From: Chrysopilus asiliformis
Lineage: Eukaryota; Arthropoda; Insecta; Diptera; Rhagionidae
Assembly: GCA_964034945.1 (NCBI GenBank)
Contig: OZ035961.1
Location: 89,092,491 to 89,156,490 of the forward strand
DNA: 64,000 nt
Reading direction: 5' to 3'
In this document: positions 1 to 22,193 of the stretch, one piece after another
How positions within the stretch are numbered: position 1 is the first letter of the stretch
Layout of the letters: each line of letters begins with the position of its first letter
Notes under the pieces: model-generated
Told to the model about the DNA's origin: nothing
The model's input: only the letters and a program-made list of their open reading frames with translations
Databases searched by the model: none
Position numbers and translations under genes: made by a program

Positions 1-2408
1 TTGAGAATTTGGACCCCTGTTTAAACTGTGATAACATCCAAGCTTACAATAAATCCCTTCACCAGCTGCTAATTTCCAGTTTTATCATTTTGAGGATCAG
101 CGACAGTGAAAACAATGTCAGCACAAACATTAAGAATTTTAAAAATTTCGTTAAAAATATGAAAATCTACATAAAATTTCTAAATCCTGTGAATAAGCTC
201 GATGATGTGCTGTCAATATCGACACCGTTTGGTGTGGAGAGTTTTTATAAAACGTTAAATGTTGGTAAAATATCAAATGTTTTTGGCAAGGATTCGTGTT
301 TGTTCATCATTTCCAATACTTTGGTGTTTAACTGTGAAGGCGCTGGCGTTTTTAACAACAAATTGTTGGTTTTTTAAATTACATTTTTAATTAACATTAA
401 TTTGTAATTAAATTTACAGGCGATTAGTTGGCATTATAATCAGTTCGACGCTTCAAAATCAATCTGAGAATGCAAATCTGACGTTGGTTGCGAGTTTTAA
501 AAGCTTATTTAAGGAGTTTTTAAAGCAAATTAATGAAACTTTCCATGAGAATTGGATTTCAAAATACACCTATACATCGTCATTGACGTGTGAGTTTCTT
601 TTTTTCTCATTAGGGTAGCCATACACACTGTGGTTTATCAGATTGATTTTGCCATCTGATATCCCTTTTCAGGTTAAGTGGCGCGTGTTTCTAATAAAAC
701 TTTAGATCTGGTGACAGTTTTCTTGCACGTTTAGCGTGTATGGCCGGTTTGAATTTAGTATTTAGTGACGTAAAGTGAGAAATTTCTGCATTACGAGATC
801 AAAAACTCAGTAAACTTCCAAATTTGGCCAAGAAGTGGCAGAAATAGTAGTTTTTTGATGAGAAAGACAAGAAAATTCTGAGTTTCGAGAGCAAAATATT
901 TCCCGAAGGAGTCAAATCTGGTGAATACGGAGGATGTGACATAACGAGGGTGACCATATCGCCAAAACTTAGTTTTGAGATAATCGACTTTTAAACTTCA
1001 AGGGGGAATTGCAGAGAAACTGTCCCGAAAAGAATTAACTTTTTTTTATTTTCTTGTAAAACAATTCTGGAACTAATTTACGGACACACGAAATTTTTGA
1101 AAATCCCGTTACTCTCAAAATATTGTCGCAGCAATATATTCAGAGTAACGGAATTTTTAAAAATTTCGTTTTCAAAACGTATTACGAAAATTGGATGTGC
1201 AAAAAAACTAGATTTGGTTTTTTATTTTTTACCCCGAAACTAAGCGTTTTTCGATAGTGGTTCGCTTTTCACAAGAACTCCATATCTCCAAACCGTTATC
1301 GAGATTTACCGTGATTTCTAAACAACTTTTTTGATCGTTGTCGCGGTAGATTCAGGACGTATGGTTACCCTAAGCAAAACTGATTTTATTTTCGTCATTT
1401 TTGTCAATTCTTTTCCACGTTTTTGTATTACTTCTTTTAAAATCGCGATCGTTTCTTTCAAATTTCCGACAATAAAAACTAAAAAAACTTATTTTTTTTA
1501 ATTTCAGGGGAAAACTCAGTCGTCCTAATTTCCTGTGGCAAATCATGGGGAACAGGAACTTTTATCACAGTTCGAGGTAAAAAATTAGTCTTAACCTGCT
1601 CCCACGTGGTGAAAAATGTAAGTACTTTTTTCAAATTTCCTGAAATTCCAGAATAACTAAACTCTATTACAGTCTCCCAACAAAATCCACTGCCACTACA
1701 ACGAAGGCAACTTCGAAACGACTGTGATTTGGATGAACCCAACACTCGGTAATCCTTACGACGTGGCAATTTTAAAGGTTCCCGAGAACCTGCCGCCAAA
1801 CGTCTTCGTAAAACTGTCCAATGCGAGACCACGTCTAATGCAGACAATCTATAACGTTGGATTCCCATTAATTTCACGTTTGGGAAAAGAAATCTTCAAA
1901 CCCAGCGTCTATGAGGGTAAAATTGTGAAAAACTCCCCTGGAATGATTATCTCGGACGGGAGTGTGCAGGCAGGGCAAAGCGGGGGCCCAATGTTTGATG
2001 AAAACGGTTGCGTGCTTGGTATTTGTGTTTCCAATATTCGAGGTCAAGCGGGAAATGCCGTTTTTCCAAACATAAACATGGCTATTCCAGTGTGGAATAT
2101 AAAATCTACACTAGAAGCTTATGCGACGACAAATGGTGGGTTTGATATGGAAATTGCAATCGAAGGCTATTCATAAAATGCGCCACGAATTTAAAGTGGG
2201 AGGGGTGTCGCTCCCAAGTACAAAAATTGGGGAAAAGTGTGACAATTGGAAAGAGATTTTATGGATACCCCTTTAAAAATTTGAAAATTAAATGTTTTCA
2301 TATTTTTTTCTCTTTTTAGACATTCAAGAACTGAACAAATTAATTGCGGGACCAGAAATTAAACGAATTTGGGCATTGGAAGGACCTCTAATCGAGAGCA
2401 AATTGTAG
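1..2408 (+). CDS. TYSND1: Peroxisomal leader-peptide-processing protease, TYSND1-like (5' end outside window)
   Basis: Trypsin-like serine protease that in animals trims PTS1/PTS2 enzymes inside peroxisomes. Five exons are readable: about 1-364, 420-589, 1508-1617, 1673-2135 and 2320-2408; each junction keeps the frame. The catalytic triad is visible: His in TCSHVV (codon 1603-1605), Asp in NPYDVAIL (1760-1762), Ser in AGQSGGPMF (1979-1981). The last three codons (2397-2405) spell SKL before TAG, a canonical PTS1 peroxisome-import signal, which strongly supports the family call. The first two exons match the less conserved N-terminal half (STPFG, then NCEGAGVFNN and LVGIII). The first donor is uncertain: using GT at 365 joins K-L-R-L-V-G in frame, but it is a weak site. 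The gene is open at base 1, so the start codon and N terminus lie upstream. The gene ends about 2.3 kb before TER94, on the same strand. Confidence 0.88.
947..1372. mobile_element. Possible hAT-like MITE in TYSND1 intron 2
   Basis: The termini AGGGTGACCATA (947 on) and TATGGTTACCCT (to about 1372) are inverted copies of each other with mismatches and resemble hAT ends. The interior is AT-rich and non-coding. I could not find a clean 8-bp target duplication, so the boundaries and the superfamily are tentative. The rest of intron 2 (590-1507) shows nothing else clear apart from a short inverted pair GTAGCCATACACAC / GTGTATGGC around 615-743. Confidence 0.35.
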
Positions 2409-2530
2409 AATTAATTTCTTTTATCTTGCATTGTATATTTTGTAGTAAAATTTGTGATCTTTTTTGTATATATTTTACATAGATTAAATATATTTTGGGA
2501 AAGAAAACGATTTCTATTGCATTACCCTTG

Positions 2531-3517
2531 GAGCACAATGAACGCAACCAAGTCGCAACTAAGGACGCTTCGAACTGTCACGCAACGCAGTTCAGGAGCA
2601 GTTTAGCACAATAGAAGCGTAGTCTGTTGCGTTGAGAGACAAACACAGAAAAATTAAAAGTGAAGTATAAAAATATATAAAAAATGGGAGATTTTGAAGC
2701 GATAATTTGCTTTGTTGGTCTTTATCTTTGTATGTTATTGCAATAAAGCTATCAATTTTTTCTTGAACGACATTTCCCCAACCTCACTTTATGAACTGTC
2801 AACACAGAGTTGTTGTGTTAAGATAGAACCAGAAACATACGTCCGTGCGTGCGGCATGATTTTGTTCTGGCATCTAGTAGTTGTCTCCGCGTCTAAAAGT
2901 AGAAACTGAGCCTACTCTACGCGGCAGGGACGCGGCAACGCGCAATTATACACATATAAATGCGTAGTTTTTACCTTCACCGCGTGGGTGCCGCACGCAC
3001 GAACGCGTAAAGCTAGAACCTGAATCGTACGTCGATGCGTCCGGTTGACAGTTCGATGCGGTGACAGTTGGGTACGGCAACGAATCTAGAGTTAATTCAT
3101 TGTTTTGCAATTCTTCTATTAGTTTATCGTCGAAACAATTACTTTCAATTTGTTCCATACTTAAATTGCTTAAATCGTAAACAAACTTTTTTGCGAAATG
3201 ATATTTCCGTGCGTTGCCGCATGTAAAAGTAGAAATTCGACCTACTCTATGCGGTTGCCGCATTGGAAAACGTATTATTAGGGGAGTACTCATAGCAGCC
3301 CGTTGATTTTACTCGAACTGTCAACGTGACGGACGCATCGACGTACGATTCAGGTTCTAGCTTAATTGTGGTTCTAGCTTAAAAGTTCAAACTTTTGCGT
3401 CGATGGTTGCGTTCAATGCGTTCACTGTGCTCACTCAATAGCATTTCTGTGAAAAAAAAACTCGTAAGTGACATTTGGATGCGTGATGGTTGCGGCTTGG
3501 TTGCGTTCATTGTGCTC
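2531..3517. mobile_element. Foldback/MITE element with internal inverted sub-repeats
   Basis: The left end GAGCACAATGAACGCAACCA (2531 on) is inverted at the right end (to 3517) over about 30 bp with one mismatch. Inside, a block around 3003-3045 containing AGCTAGAACCTGAATCGTAC is inverted at 3331-3362, and a GC-richer block with AAAGTAGAAA and CCTACTCTA is directly repeated at about 2889-2925 and 3221-3255. No target duplication is obvious. It carries no long coding frame. It lies between the end of TYSND1 and the TER94 promoter and is GC-richer than its surroundings. Confidence 0.62.
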
Positions 3518-4559
3518 TAAGCGTTAAGTTTATGAATATCTTGTGGACAGAATCGAGAAATATACAAAATTAGGGTTGATCAATATCATGCAATTTAAAT
3601 ATTTTTATTTGTATAGGGGAGAAATCGTTTTAAAAAGCATACAATAGCTGGCGGATTTTTTTTTGGCCTCAAACTTGGTTCTAGGGTTTTCATCTTTATT
3701 TACCTAATCTTTGGTAAAAAAAAACCGTCGCAAACTGAGTTTCTCGTGATGTATCGCGAATTTCTCCATGATTTGCTAACCTTTATCGCATTTACGAGAC
3801 TATAAAGTCTCGCAAGCCTCGCAATTCATTCGCATTTTCAGTCAGAGTTATGACAGTCAGTGCAGTTCAAAACAAAAAGTAATCAATGGAAATATCGGAG
3901 GTATAAAATTGCTCCAATACTTTGATTTACTTTCTCATTATCAGAATGTACTAAAAATCGTTGTTTTTTAGTTTTTAAGACTTAAAAAGAAAAATATTTT
4001 TATAAAATAAACCAGCTTTTGTAAGAAATAGTTTAAAAATCGCCTTTTCACCTAGTGAATCTAGAATTTTCTTCGCTTGCCTTCAGCATTTTAGGAAGAG
4101 AGTTTTGCAATTATTCATTGAATTTGCAGATTGTAGTATGATCTATCTAATAATTTAAAGATACGAAAAGTGCGTATTTTGTTCTGAAAAATATAAACTG
4201 GTATGTCATGTCAATACACATTGGGAATTTGCGTAAAATGCGACGTTCGCAAAGTTTCGAAGTGATATGAATACCCCTATTGAATTTGCTGGTTAAAATT
4301 GCCGCAATTTTTCATAAAATTTGAACAATCTTTTTTTGTTTTTTTTTTTTTTGCAGCATGAAATTGAATTATTCTTTAATTCATCATTTACACTGTTTTC
4401 AAAACTATGGTTAAATCTCATCATTTTTTGAAGATTTTAACAATGTTTTGTCCATTTTCAAATTATGCGCCATCAGAAATACTAAAAACGGGTCAGTTTA
4501 AATAGCTAGATTTTCTAAAAAATCACCACCACCTGACCCCATTGTCAGAGAAGTCCGTT
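3518..4559. other. Intergenic DNA between the foldback element and the TER94 promoter
   Basis: AT-rich with no coding frame I can support. At 3650-3722 there is a block (GCTGGCGGATTTTTTT, later TAATCTTTGGT) that recurs, diverged, at about 30339-30415, so it is probably an old dispersed repeat. At about 3796-3813 a short hairpin, CGAGACT / AGTCTCG, is present. Nothing else is recognised. Confidence 0.4.
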
Positions 4560-4706
4560 CACTGGGTTCCCTTCATCTCGACCAATCAGTGACTCGCGAG
4601 TCTACAGTGAGAAAGAGTTTTTCGTTTTCGAGTTTTTTAGTTGCAGAGGTTGCGAGTTTATTTTACTAGAAAAAGGCCGATAAATTAATCCAGACTTAAT
4701 CAAACG
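4560..4706 (+). promoter_or_regulatory. Probable core promoter and 5' leader of TER94
   Basis: The 150 bases upstream of the TER94 ATG contain a CCAAT box (4582-4586, in ACCAATCAGTGACTCG) followed by a pyrimidine/purine-mixed, less AT-rich leader. The transcription start was not identified. The ATG at 4707 follows CAAACG, an acceptable insect start context. Confidence 0.35.
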
Positions 4707-16327
<11,621 letters not shown>

Positions 16328-16435
16328 ATATTTAGTTTTATATTTAAAACAAGTGAATAATTGATAAATACAACTACAAAAAATGAAACAAATTAAGTAA
16401 CAACTCTGCTGCAACTGAAAAATTAAGAAAATTAA

Positions 16436-16451
16436 AATAAAAAAAAATAAA
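16436..16451 (+). terminator. Candidate TER94 polyadenylation signals
   Basis: Two AATAAA hexamers occur at about 16436-16441 and 16446-16451, some 110 bp after the TER94 stop. The region is A-rich, so chance hexamers are common; the cleavage site is not determined. Confidence 0.4.
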
Positions 16452-17590
16452 TTCAAAAAAAAAAAAAATTAGATCAAAGACAGAAAGAAAAGAAGATTTG
16501 AAAAACTATTAAAATGAAGCACTTAATTTTTAAGAAAGTCTCTCTGGGATTTTTTTAAATTTCTCAAATTTAAAATTGATTACTGTAAAAGGAAATTTCA
16601 AAGGTTTATTTCCTTATTATTGTAACGTTTGAATGTGTTGCCAACTAAATGAAGTGGCGTGGAAAGATTGTGGGAAATTCCTTAAATTTCCAAACGCCTC
16701 CAAACAACTAGCAATACTTCAATTATATCTGATGATCACAATTTTTTTTTACTCGTAAAAGAGAATTAAAACACATTCGAGAGATGATTAAACATTCACC
16801 GCATTAAAAAAAAGTTTTTATATATAAATCATAATTAAATGAGAAAGAAATGAATGAAATAAAAATAATAATTATAATTAGATTCATAAATAAAATCAGA
16901 AATTTCTATTCTATTTGATTGGCGTTTGTCGTTCCTTTTTCTATGATTTTCATTTGATGTTTGTTTTAAACAGGATTTAGTTTCCCAGTTTTTTTACGTG
17001 AAAAATTCCCCTCAATGTCTTTTTTCATTATTTTTCATAGTTTAGATACAAATTTTTTAGAGGTTATGTAACGATATATATTGAATAATAAAAAAAAGGA
17101 ATATAGGCACATGTGCTTTATACAAAAAAGGCAATGGTTGTTTTTTTTTAAATGATTTTATACAGTTTTAGATGTTTTTTTTTGTGAAAGGTAAGAGTAT
17201 TTTTTTATAGACAAAAGAATTCTAGGGAAAAATCCGAATGATCAAATAGAAGTTGGACCAAAGCGTAACGAAGCGTGATGATAAAAATGCTAACATAAAT
17301 TTTTATACAAAATCTACATCTCTATGCAATTTACACTATAACCCAACAAATAAAATAGTTTTTATAAAAATATGAATTTTTATTTAACAAAATTTGAAAT
17401 ATCTCGGTAACGATCAAAAACATCCATGACTATTCTGGAATCCGAAGCTAAAATGTAAAACCAAACTCGGCCGATTTGATTCGCCACTCAATTGGTGTTC
17501 TGGTATTCTGAAATTAGCAATGAGTAGTTCTATCCCATAGATATACTAGATCGCTCGATTTGCTGTCTCAAATGGTCCCATTTCAATACA
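16452..17590. other. AT-rich 3' flank of TER94
   Basis: No gene is supported. The stretch may include a longer TER94 3' UTR (other AATAAA/AATAAT runs lie near 16850-17090). At 17395-17455 a block with CTATTCTGGAATCCGAAG is inverted at about 20985-21045 (CTTTGGATTCCAGAATAGG), on the far side of the Harbinger element, suggesting that the Harbinger copy entered an older inverted-repeat element. Confidence 0.45.
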
Positions 17591-17765
17591 GGGGCCCTAT
17601 CGGCGAACACGAATCGAAACGTGTGGCACACGAATTCGACAAAATGGTATCGGCGAACACGAATTCGTGTATGGCTTACTCGTTTTCATCGAGTATTTTT
17701 CTCGGTGACATTTCAGCTGCCGTGTGTTGTGTCGTTGGAAGACAAAGTTTTGTGAGGTTGAAAAT

Positions 17766-18872
17766 ATGTAAGTTTTGTTAATTATTTAAACTAAAATTGT
17801 TATGAAATGTTATTGTCTTGTTTAGATAAAGTTAGTGAAATATAAATTATAATGCAATTGTATTGTTTCAACCAAAATAAGTGGTTGAAAAATTATTTTA
17901 TTCGGCGAACAAATGATTTTGCATTATTTGTGATATTTTAACATAAATAAAACCTTTTCAGGCCAAAGGTCACGAATCGAAAACAATATTCAATATTGGT
18001 GTCCTTCATGGAGACCCACAAAGACTTGGCTGTGGGCTTTTTACACAGCACAAGTGCAAAAACCACTGCACAAAACTTGTGGCAAGAAGTGGCAGAGAGC
18101 CTGAACAAAAATGGTCCTCCAGAAAGGGATTGGGCGGCCTGGAAGAAGGTACTTGAAAATACTACTAAAAATCATAGAATTTTATAATTTAAAGTATTTT
18201 TAGGTATGGTCAGACTACAAGTTCCAGATTAAAAGAAAATTAAGGCATAACAAAATGGAAATGACTGGTACCGGCGGCGGTCCAAACAAACAATTAACGT
18301 TTTCTGACCTCGAAGAAAAGGTGATTGAACTTGTTAATCTACGGGCTGCTGTGGATGGCATAGCAGGCGCTCGTTCCTTCGGGGGAAGTTCGCAATCGCA
18401 TTATTCCTGTGACAGTATCAACAGCGAACAACAGTGTTCGGCAGCAACACCGGGATCATTAAATCCATTAGAGAATTCGCCGCATCGTTCTAATAATTCA
18501 CCTAGTCAAGAAATCAATGATGTATTCGTCAGTAATGTAATGCCACGAAGACGAAGTCATAAAAGGGCTCTTACATCAACCCAAGAGCATTATAATTTGC
18601 TAAAACAACAAACCAAAATTCAAGAAGACTTATATAAAGACATTAAGTCTAATTTGTCGCAAATTATTGAGAGCAATAAAGAGAATGCGCACGAACTGGA
18701 ACGTATCCGACGAATCCAAGAAAAAAGATATGATTTGGAAAAGAAGAAATTGAAGTATATGGAGCAAAGAAGTATTATCAACGACAAGCAATTTCTTCAA
18801 GACTTAGAGTTAAAGAAGAGAAAGCTGGAACTTCAAGAATTGAAGCTCAATTTTCAAAAAAACACGCAATAA
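17766..18872 (+). CDS. Harbinger ORF1: zeste/Myb-SANT-like DNA-binding protein
   Basis: In PIF/Harbinger elements this partner protein helps import the transposase and recruit it to the termini. Exons: ...-17767, 17962-18148 and 18204-18872. The initiating ATG appears only after splicing (AT at 17766-17767, G at 17962), giving MPKVTNRKQYS at the N terminus and 285 aa in all. Residues 1-85 match the regulatory-protein-zeste type Myb domain (NRKQY, then W of NLWQEV, W of DWAAWKKV and WSDYK). A Ser/Asn-rich linker follows, then a strongly charged Glu/Lys/Arg coiled coil from about residue 195 to the end. No membrane segment. The transposase gene converges on it, with a 179-bp gap. Confidence 0.82.
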
Positions 18873-19051
18873 TCACTTTTATTGCGGTTGTCGTGCTGTT
18901 TGCGGCAAGAGTCGTTTTACGTGTTTTAGTGCCTTTCTACTAGTGTATTTTAATAGTGATATGAAGCAGACTGAATTATTTTAAAAATGATATATTTGTG
19001 ATTTTTGTAAGTTTGAATAAAACATCTAAGTTTTTGGTTTTAAAAATTTGT

Positions 19052-20300
19052 TTAATTTGTAAAGCACTGCATGATCTGATTTCGTATTCTTTGGGCTTCT
19101 ACATTTTCAGCCTCTTGATTGACTTCATCAGAAAAACTCAAATTTATTTGACCGATTTCTGTCTCAGATGGGATGAAGTTCGGTCCAACGTTGTAAAATA
19201 TACAAATATTGTGAAGCGCAGTACACGCATTTATTATTTGTACAGCTTTTTCAGGAGCATAGTGAAGTTGCCGCGCTCCAAGAAGACATCTAAACCTAGA
19301 TTTTAGGACACCGATCGTCCTTTCCACTATATTTCTAGTTTTGGAGTGCACCATGTTGAATCGCGATTCTGGACTCCCTTCAGTTGTTGACCTAAATGGC
19401 GTTAGAATCCACGGTTCTAAAGGGTAACCCGAATCGGCTGCAAGAAATATATTATTTTCTAGATTCCCTAAAGTTCAAAATCATTACCAAGAAGCCAACT
19501 GTTCTTATCGCCATGAGTTCTGTTTCGTTGTAGGTACAACCGCTGATCACTGCATCCCCAAACCAATGAGTCGTGGGAAGAGCCTCCGTATCTCGCATCC
19601 ACTGACAATATCCTCATTTTATGATCACACACCTAAAATTTATAATTACCTGAAATAACTTGTTTTTATTATATCCAGATATACATACAATCATTGCATT
19701 TAAGCTATGGTAGCCTTTTCGATTGAAAAATATGTGCTCATTTATGGTCGGAGCTATGATGCTTATATGGGTGCCATCAACACATCCAATTACTCCTGGG
19801 AAGCCTGTCTTTCGATAAAAAAATCCTTTTGCTTCGTCTTTCTGGGCTTCTGTCACCTCGAAAGAAATCCATTTCGGACAGATTTTTTGTTCAAATATGT
19901 TCAAAACATCCCTCAGACTTTCGGAAATAGACGATTGAGACATTCCAATCATTAAATCTTGACCAGAACTTTGCTGGTAGCTTCCATCCGCAAAAAACCT
20001 CAAAGCACCACAGATCTTTAGCAGTGGGGGAATTGCAGATGATCTCACCAACGGCTTGAACTCGGAAGACATCTCATCTAAGAGGTATTTTAAAGCATCC
20101 TTTGAAATTCGATATAAGCTGACAAATCTAGAAACGAAAGAAGTTGATCAAAACGATACATTTCTTAAAATATATCGAATAATTCACCTCGAATTCGGGA
20201 GCTCCAGCGGATTTGAGTGGTCGCGAATTCGCTTTCGTATTAGGGAAACATTTTCTTCTTCACTCTCACTGTCAATTTCGAAATTCGCAACGCTAAACAT
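19052..20300 (-). CDS. PIF/Harbinger DDE transposase (HARBI1-like)
   Basis: Four exons on the minus strand: 20300-20188, 20127-19650, 19632-19488 and 19437-19052. The three introns are very short (18-60 bp) and phases agree throughout, giving 373 aa, close to the usual 350-450. DDE superfamily endonuclease landmarks in order: GCVDGTH (Asp155), FNRKGYHS, YGGSSHDS, ADSGYP (Asp246) and NIVERTIGVLKSRFRCL (Glu283); the last Asp-Glu spacing is 37. The N-terminal RFVSLYRISKDAL segment is the helix-turn-helix-like part. The ATG at 20298-20300 opens an acidic stretch, DSESEEEN. The 18-bp third-exon-side intron (19633-19649) is unusually short and may instead be retained or spliced at other sites. Confidence 0.88.
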
Positions 20301-20570
20301 TTCGCTCCTTGTCCCGATAACTTTTTAATTTCAAATTTCAAATTAATAATTTTTGGAGTTTAAAAATACGCGCCTTCTTCGACTTACAATACACATACAA
20401 GTGAGGTTAGGGATAGTTGTCAAACCATAATGGCAAATTGGCAATCTAGGAAAATAGTGGCACTACTATACACACGATACGAACGAGTTCGCCGATACCG
20501 ATTCAAAATAAATTCGTGTGCGCAAATCGTATCGTGTGTCGATTCGATTCGTGTTCGCCGATAGGGCCCC

Positions 20571-21155
20571 AGTTCAGTGAATCAAAACGAGTCAAGTAAG
20601 AGTAAGATAACCGTATGAAAATAAATATAGTCCTCTCGTTTAAACCGTGAGCTGTCAAAGGAAAATAGACTTTCGGAATAGTGTTGGCGCCTAAAGTTGT
20701 TTGTTTGCGCCTAAAGTTAGTCTCAAACTTGTGAAATTTGAATTTCGCGGCAAAATAAATTTGAATTTCGCGACCTTATACAGTTCATTGCGTTCAAGTA
20801 CGATAAAGAGGGAAATACTTTTGGGACAATTTTTCAGCAGAGCTTTGTATGGTGACAGTTGTTCTATGTTATATAGTTCTGTGTTCTATCCTCAAACATT
20901 ACTAGATCATACGCAATCGAACCGAAGTGAAACGCAGCGGATTCAAGAATAGAAATTGCGTTCAATCGAGGGGAAATCGAACAATCTTAACGCTACTTTG
21001 GATTCCAGAATAGGCATGATCAATTTACGGTAACTGGCAAAAATATAGAGAATTTTAATATCTTTAATTTTTCCTTTTTTTTCTTTCGAAAAACCGTTAG
21101 TTTTTAAACGATTCGCAAAAACATTTTGATTTTTTATGAAATTATAACGGTAAAA
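20571..21155. other. Flank of the Harbinger element
   Basis: No coding evidence. It holds the inverted partner (about 20985-21045) of the 17395-17455 block. Otherwise it is AT-rich DNA without recognisable features. Confidence 0.4.
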
Positions 21156-21430
21156 GACATCGGGTAACAATAAAAGACAAAATTTAGTAAAATTTTATTT
21201 TCTTAGGGATGCCAAAACATTTGGATTTCTGCATTTCCGTCCGTCTGTCTGTCCGTGAACACCATAACTTTCGAAAGCATTGAGCTAGATACTTGAAATT
21301 TTGTACAGTTACGTTTCTCGTGAATGACTAGAATTGAATCATTCCTTTTCCTCTACCCCATACAAATGAAACAGTTTTTTGCAATTTTCTCGAAAACGGC
21401 GAGCCATATTGAAAAACTTATTTCATAATT
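21156..21430 (+). repeat. TCYG microsatellite plus mini-me-like core
   Basis: TTTCCGTCCGTCTGTCTGTC (21234-21253) is followed by TTGAGCTAGATACTTGAAAT (about 21278), the same order found in the elements at 26612, 28123 and 33460, although the remainder differs. Later GAAAACGGCGAGCCATA corresponds to the 'AAAACGG' block of those elements. Probably a separate subfamily; ends not defined. Confidence 0.5.
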
Positions 21431-21673
21431 AAAACACGTTCTGGGTTTAAAATATTATTAAACAGTAAGTATAAAAATCTGACATAAAAATCAAATTGCA
21501 TTTTGGGTTATACAAAATATTCCTAAGACCTACAAAGTAAGAATTGAAAAAATACCAGACATTCTTTTAAGTTAGTCATGTGGTATTTATAATGGATTTT
21601 TTTCCCCGAAGAAACATGATTTCTTAAAACAAGGTTTTTGTTACAATTTAAAATCCTTTTAAAACTACCAAAT

Positions 21674-21929
21674 CGTCGGCTAAAAGTGAAATTGTGCTAA
21701 GTCCATTATACCAAATTTGACAGAAGAGCAATAAAAACCCTTGTTAAATCATTTTAATTTTCATTTAAAGAAAACAGAGTCTCATTTAAAGAAAACTGAG
21801 CCCAATTTTTCTCATTTAAAGAAAACGCAGTATTATTGAAAGAGAATTAAAACGATTTAACAAGGTTTTCATTGCTCTTCTGGAATATTATACCAAATGG
21901 ACTTAGCACAATTTCACTTTTAGCCGACG
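21674..21929. mobile_element. Palindromic MITE with three internal direct repeats
   Basis: The ends CGTCGGCTAAAAGTGAAATT then GTGCTAAGTCCA (21674 on) and their mirror image (to 21929) are flanked by AAAT on both sides, possibly a 4-bp target duplication. The centre has three near-identical copies of TCATTTAAAGAAAAC followed by CAGAG-, TGAG- or GCAG-type endings. Non-coding. Confidence 0.68.
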
Positions 21930-22193
21930 AAATGTATTTTGCTCCAGTTTTTTAAAACACATTTTATACCATTTCTCTTTATACCAACAAAAAAAAATCC
22001 AAACATTCGAAAAACATGGTCTGGCAACACGAATAACTGTACCGTCAGGGATTCTTTATCTTTATTTTGATAAACAAAGCTGATTGTGTTGGTCAGCAAA
22101 ATCACTTGAAATCTCGAAGAGTTTCAGTTGCGTTTGAATAACTGTAGAAAGTGTGTGCGAGGATCGATTCCGTGGTGTTCTTAAAGTAAAAAA

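Larger units (their letters stand above)
17591..20570. mobile_element. Apparently intact PIF/Harbinger DNA transposon, 2980 bp
   Basis: The terminal inverted repeats are about 28 bp, starting GGGGCCCTATCGGCGAACAC (17591 on) with the mirror ending at 20570. Between them lie two convergent spliced genes: a Myb/zeste-like ORF1 on plus (17766-18872) and a DDE transposase on minus (19052-20300). Both read open after intron removal, and all three catalytic acids are present, so nothing in the sequence shows it to be dead. The flanks are ACA at the left and AGT at the right, so no 3-bp target duplication is seen; it may have decayed, or rearrangement may have removed it. Two proteins plus G/C-rich termini are the standard PIF/Harbinger layout. 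Confidence 0.92.

Noticed and set aside
17560..17781. 73-codon frame over the Harbinger left end
   Set aside because: It crosses the transposon terminus from host DNA and ignores the consensus donor at 17768; the exon there is better read as leader plus the AT of a split start codon.
17588..20573. 3-bp target duplication of the Harbinger element
   Set aside because: Flanks are ACA and AGT; shifting the ends by one or two bases does not produce matching triplets.
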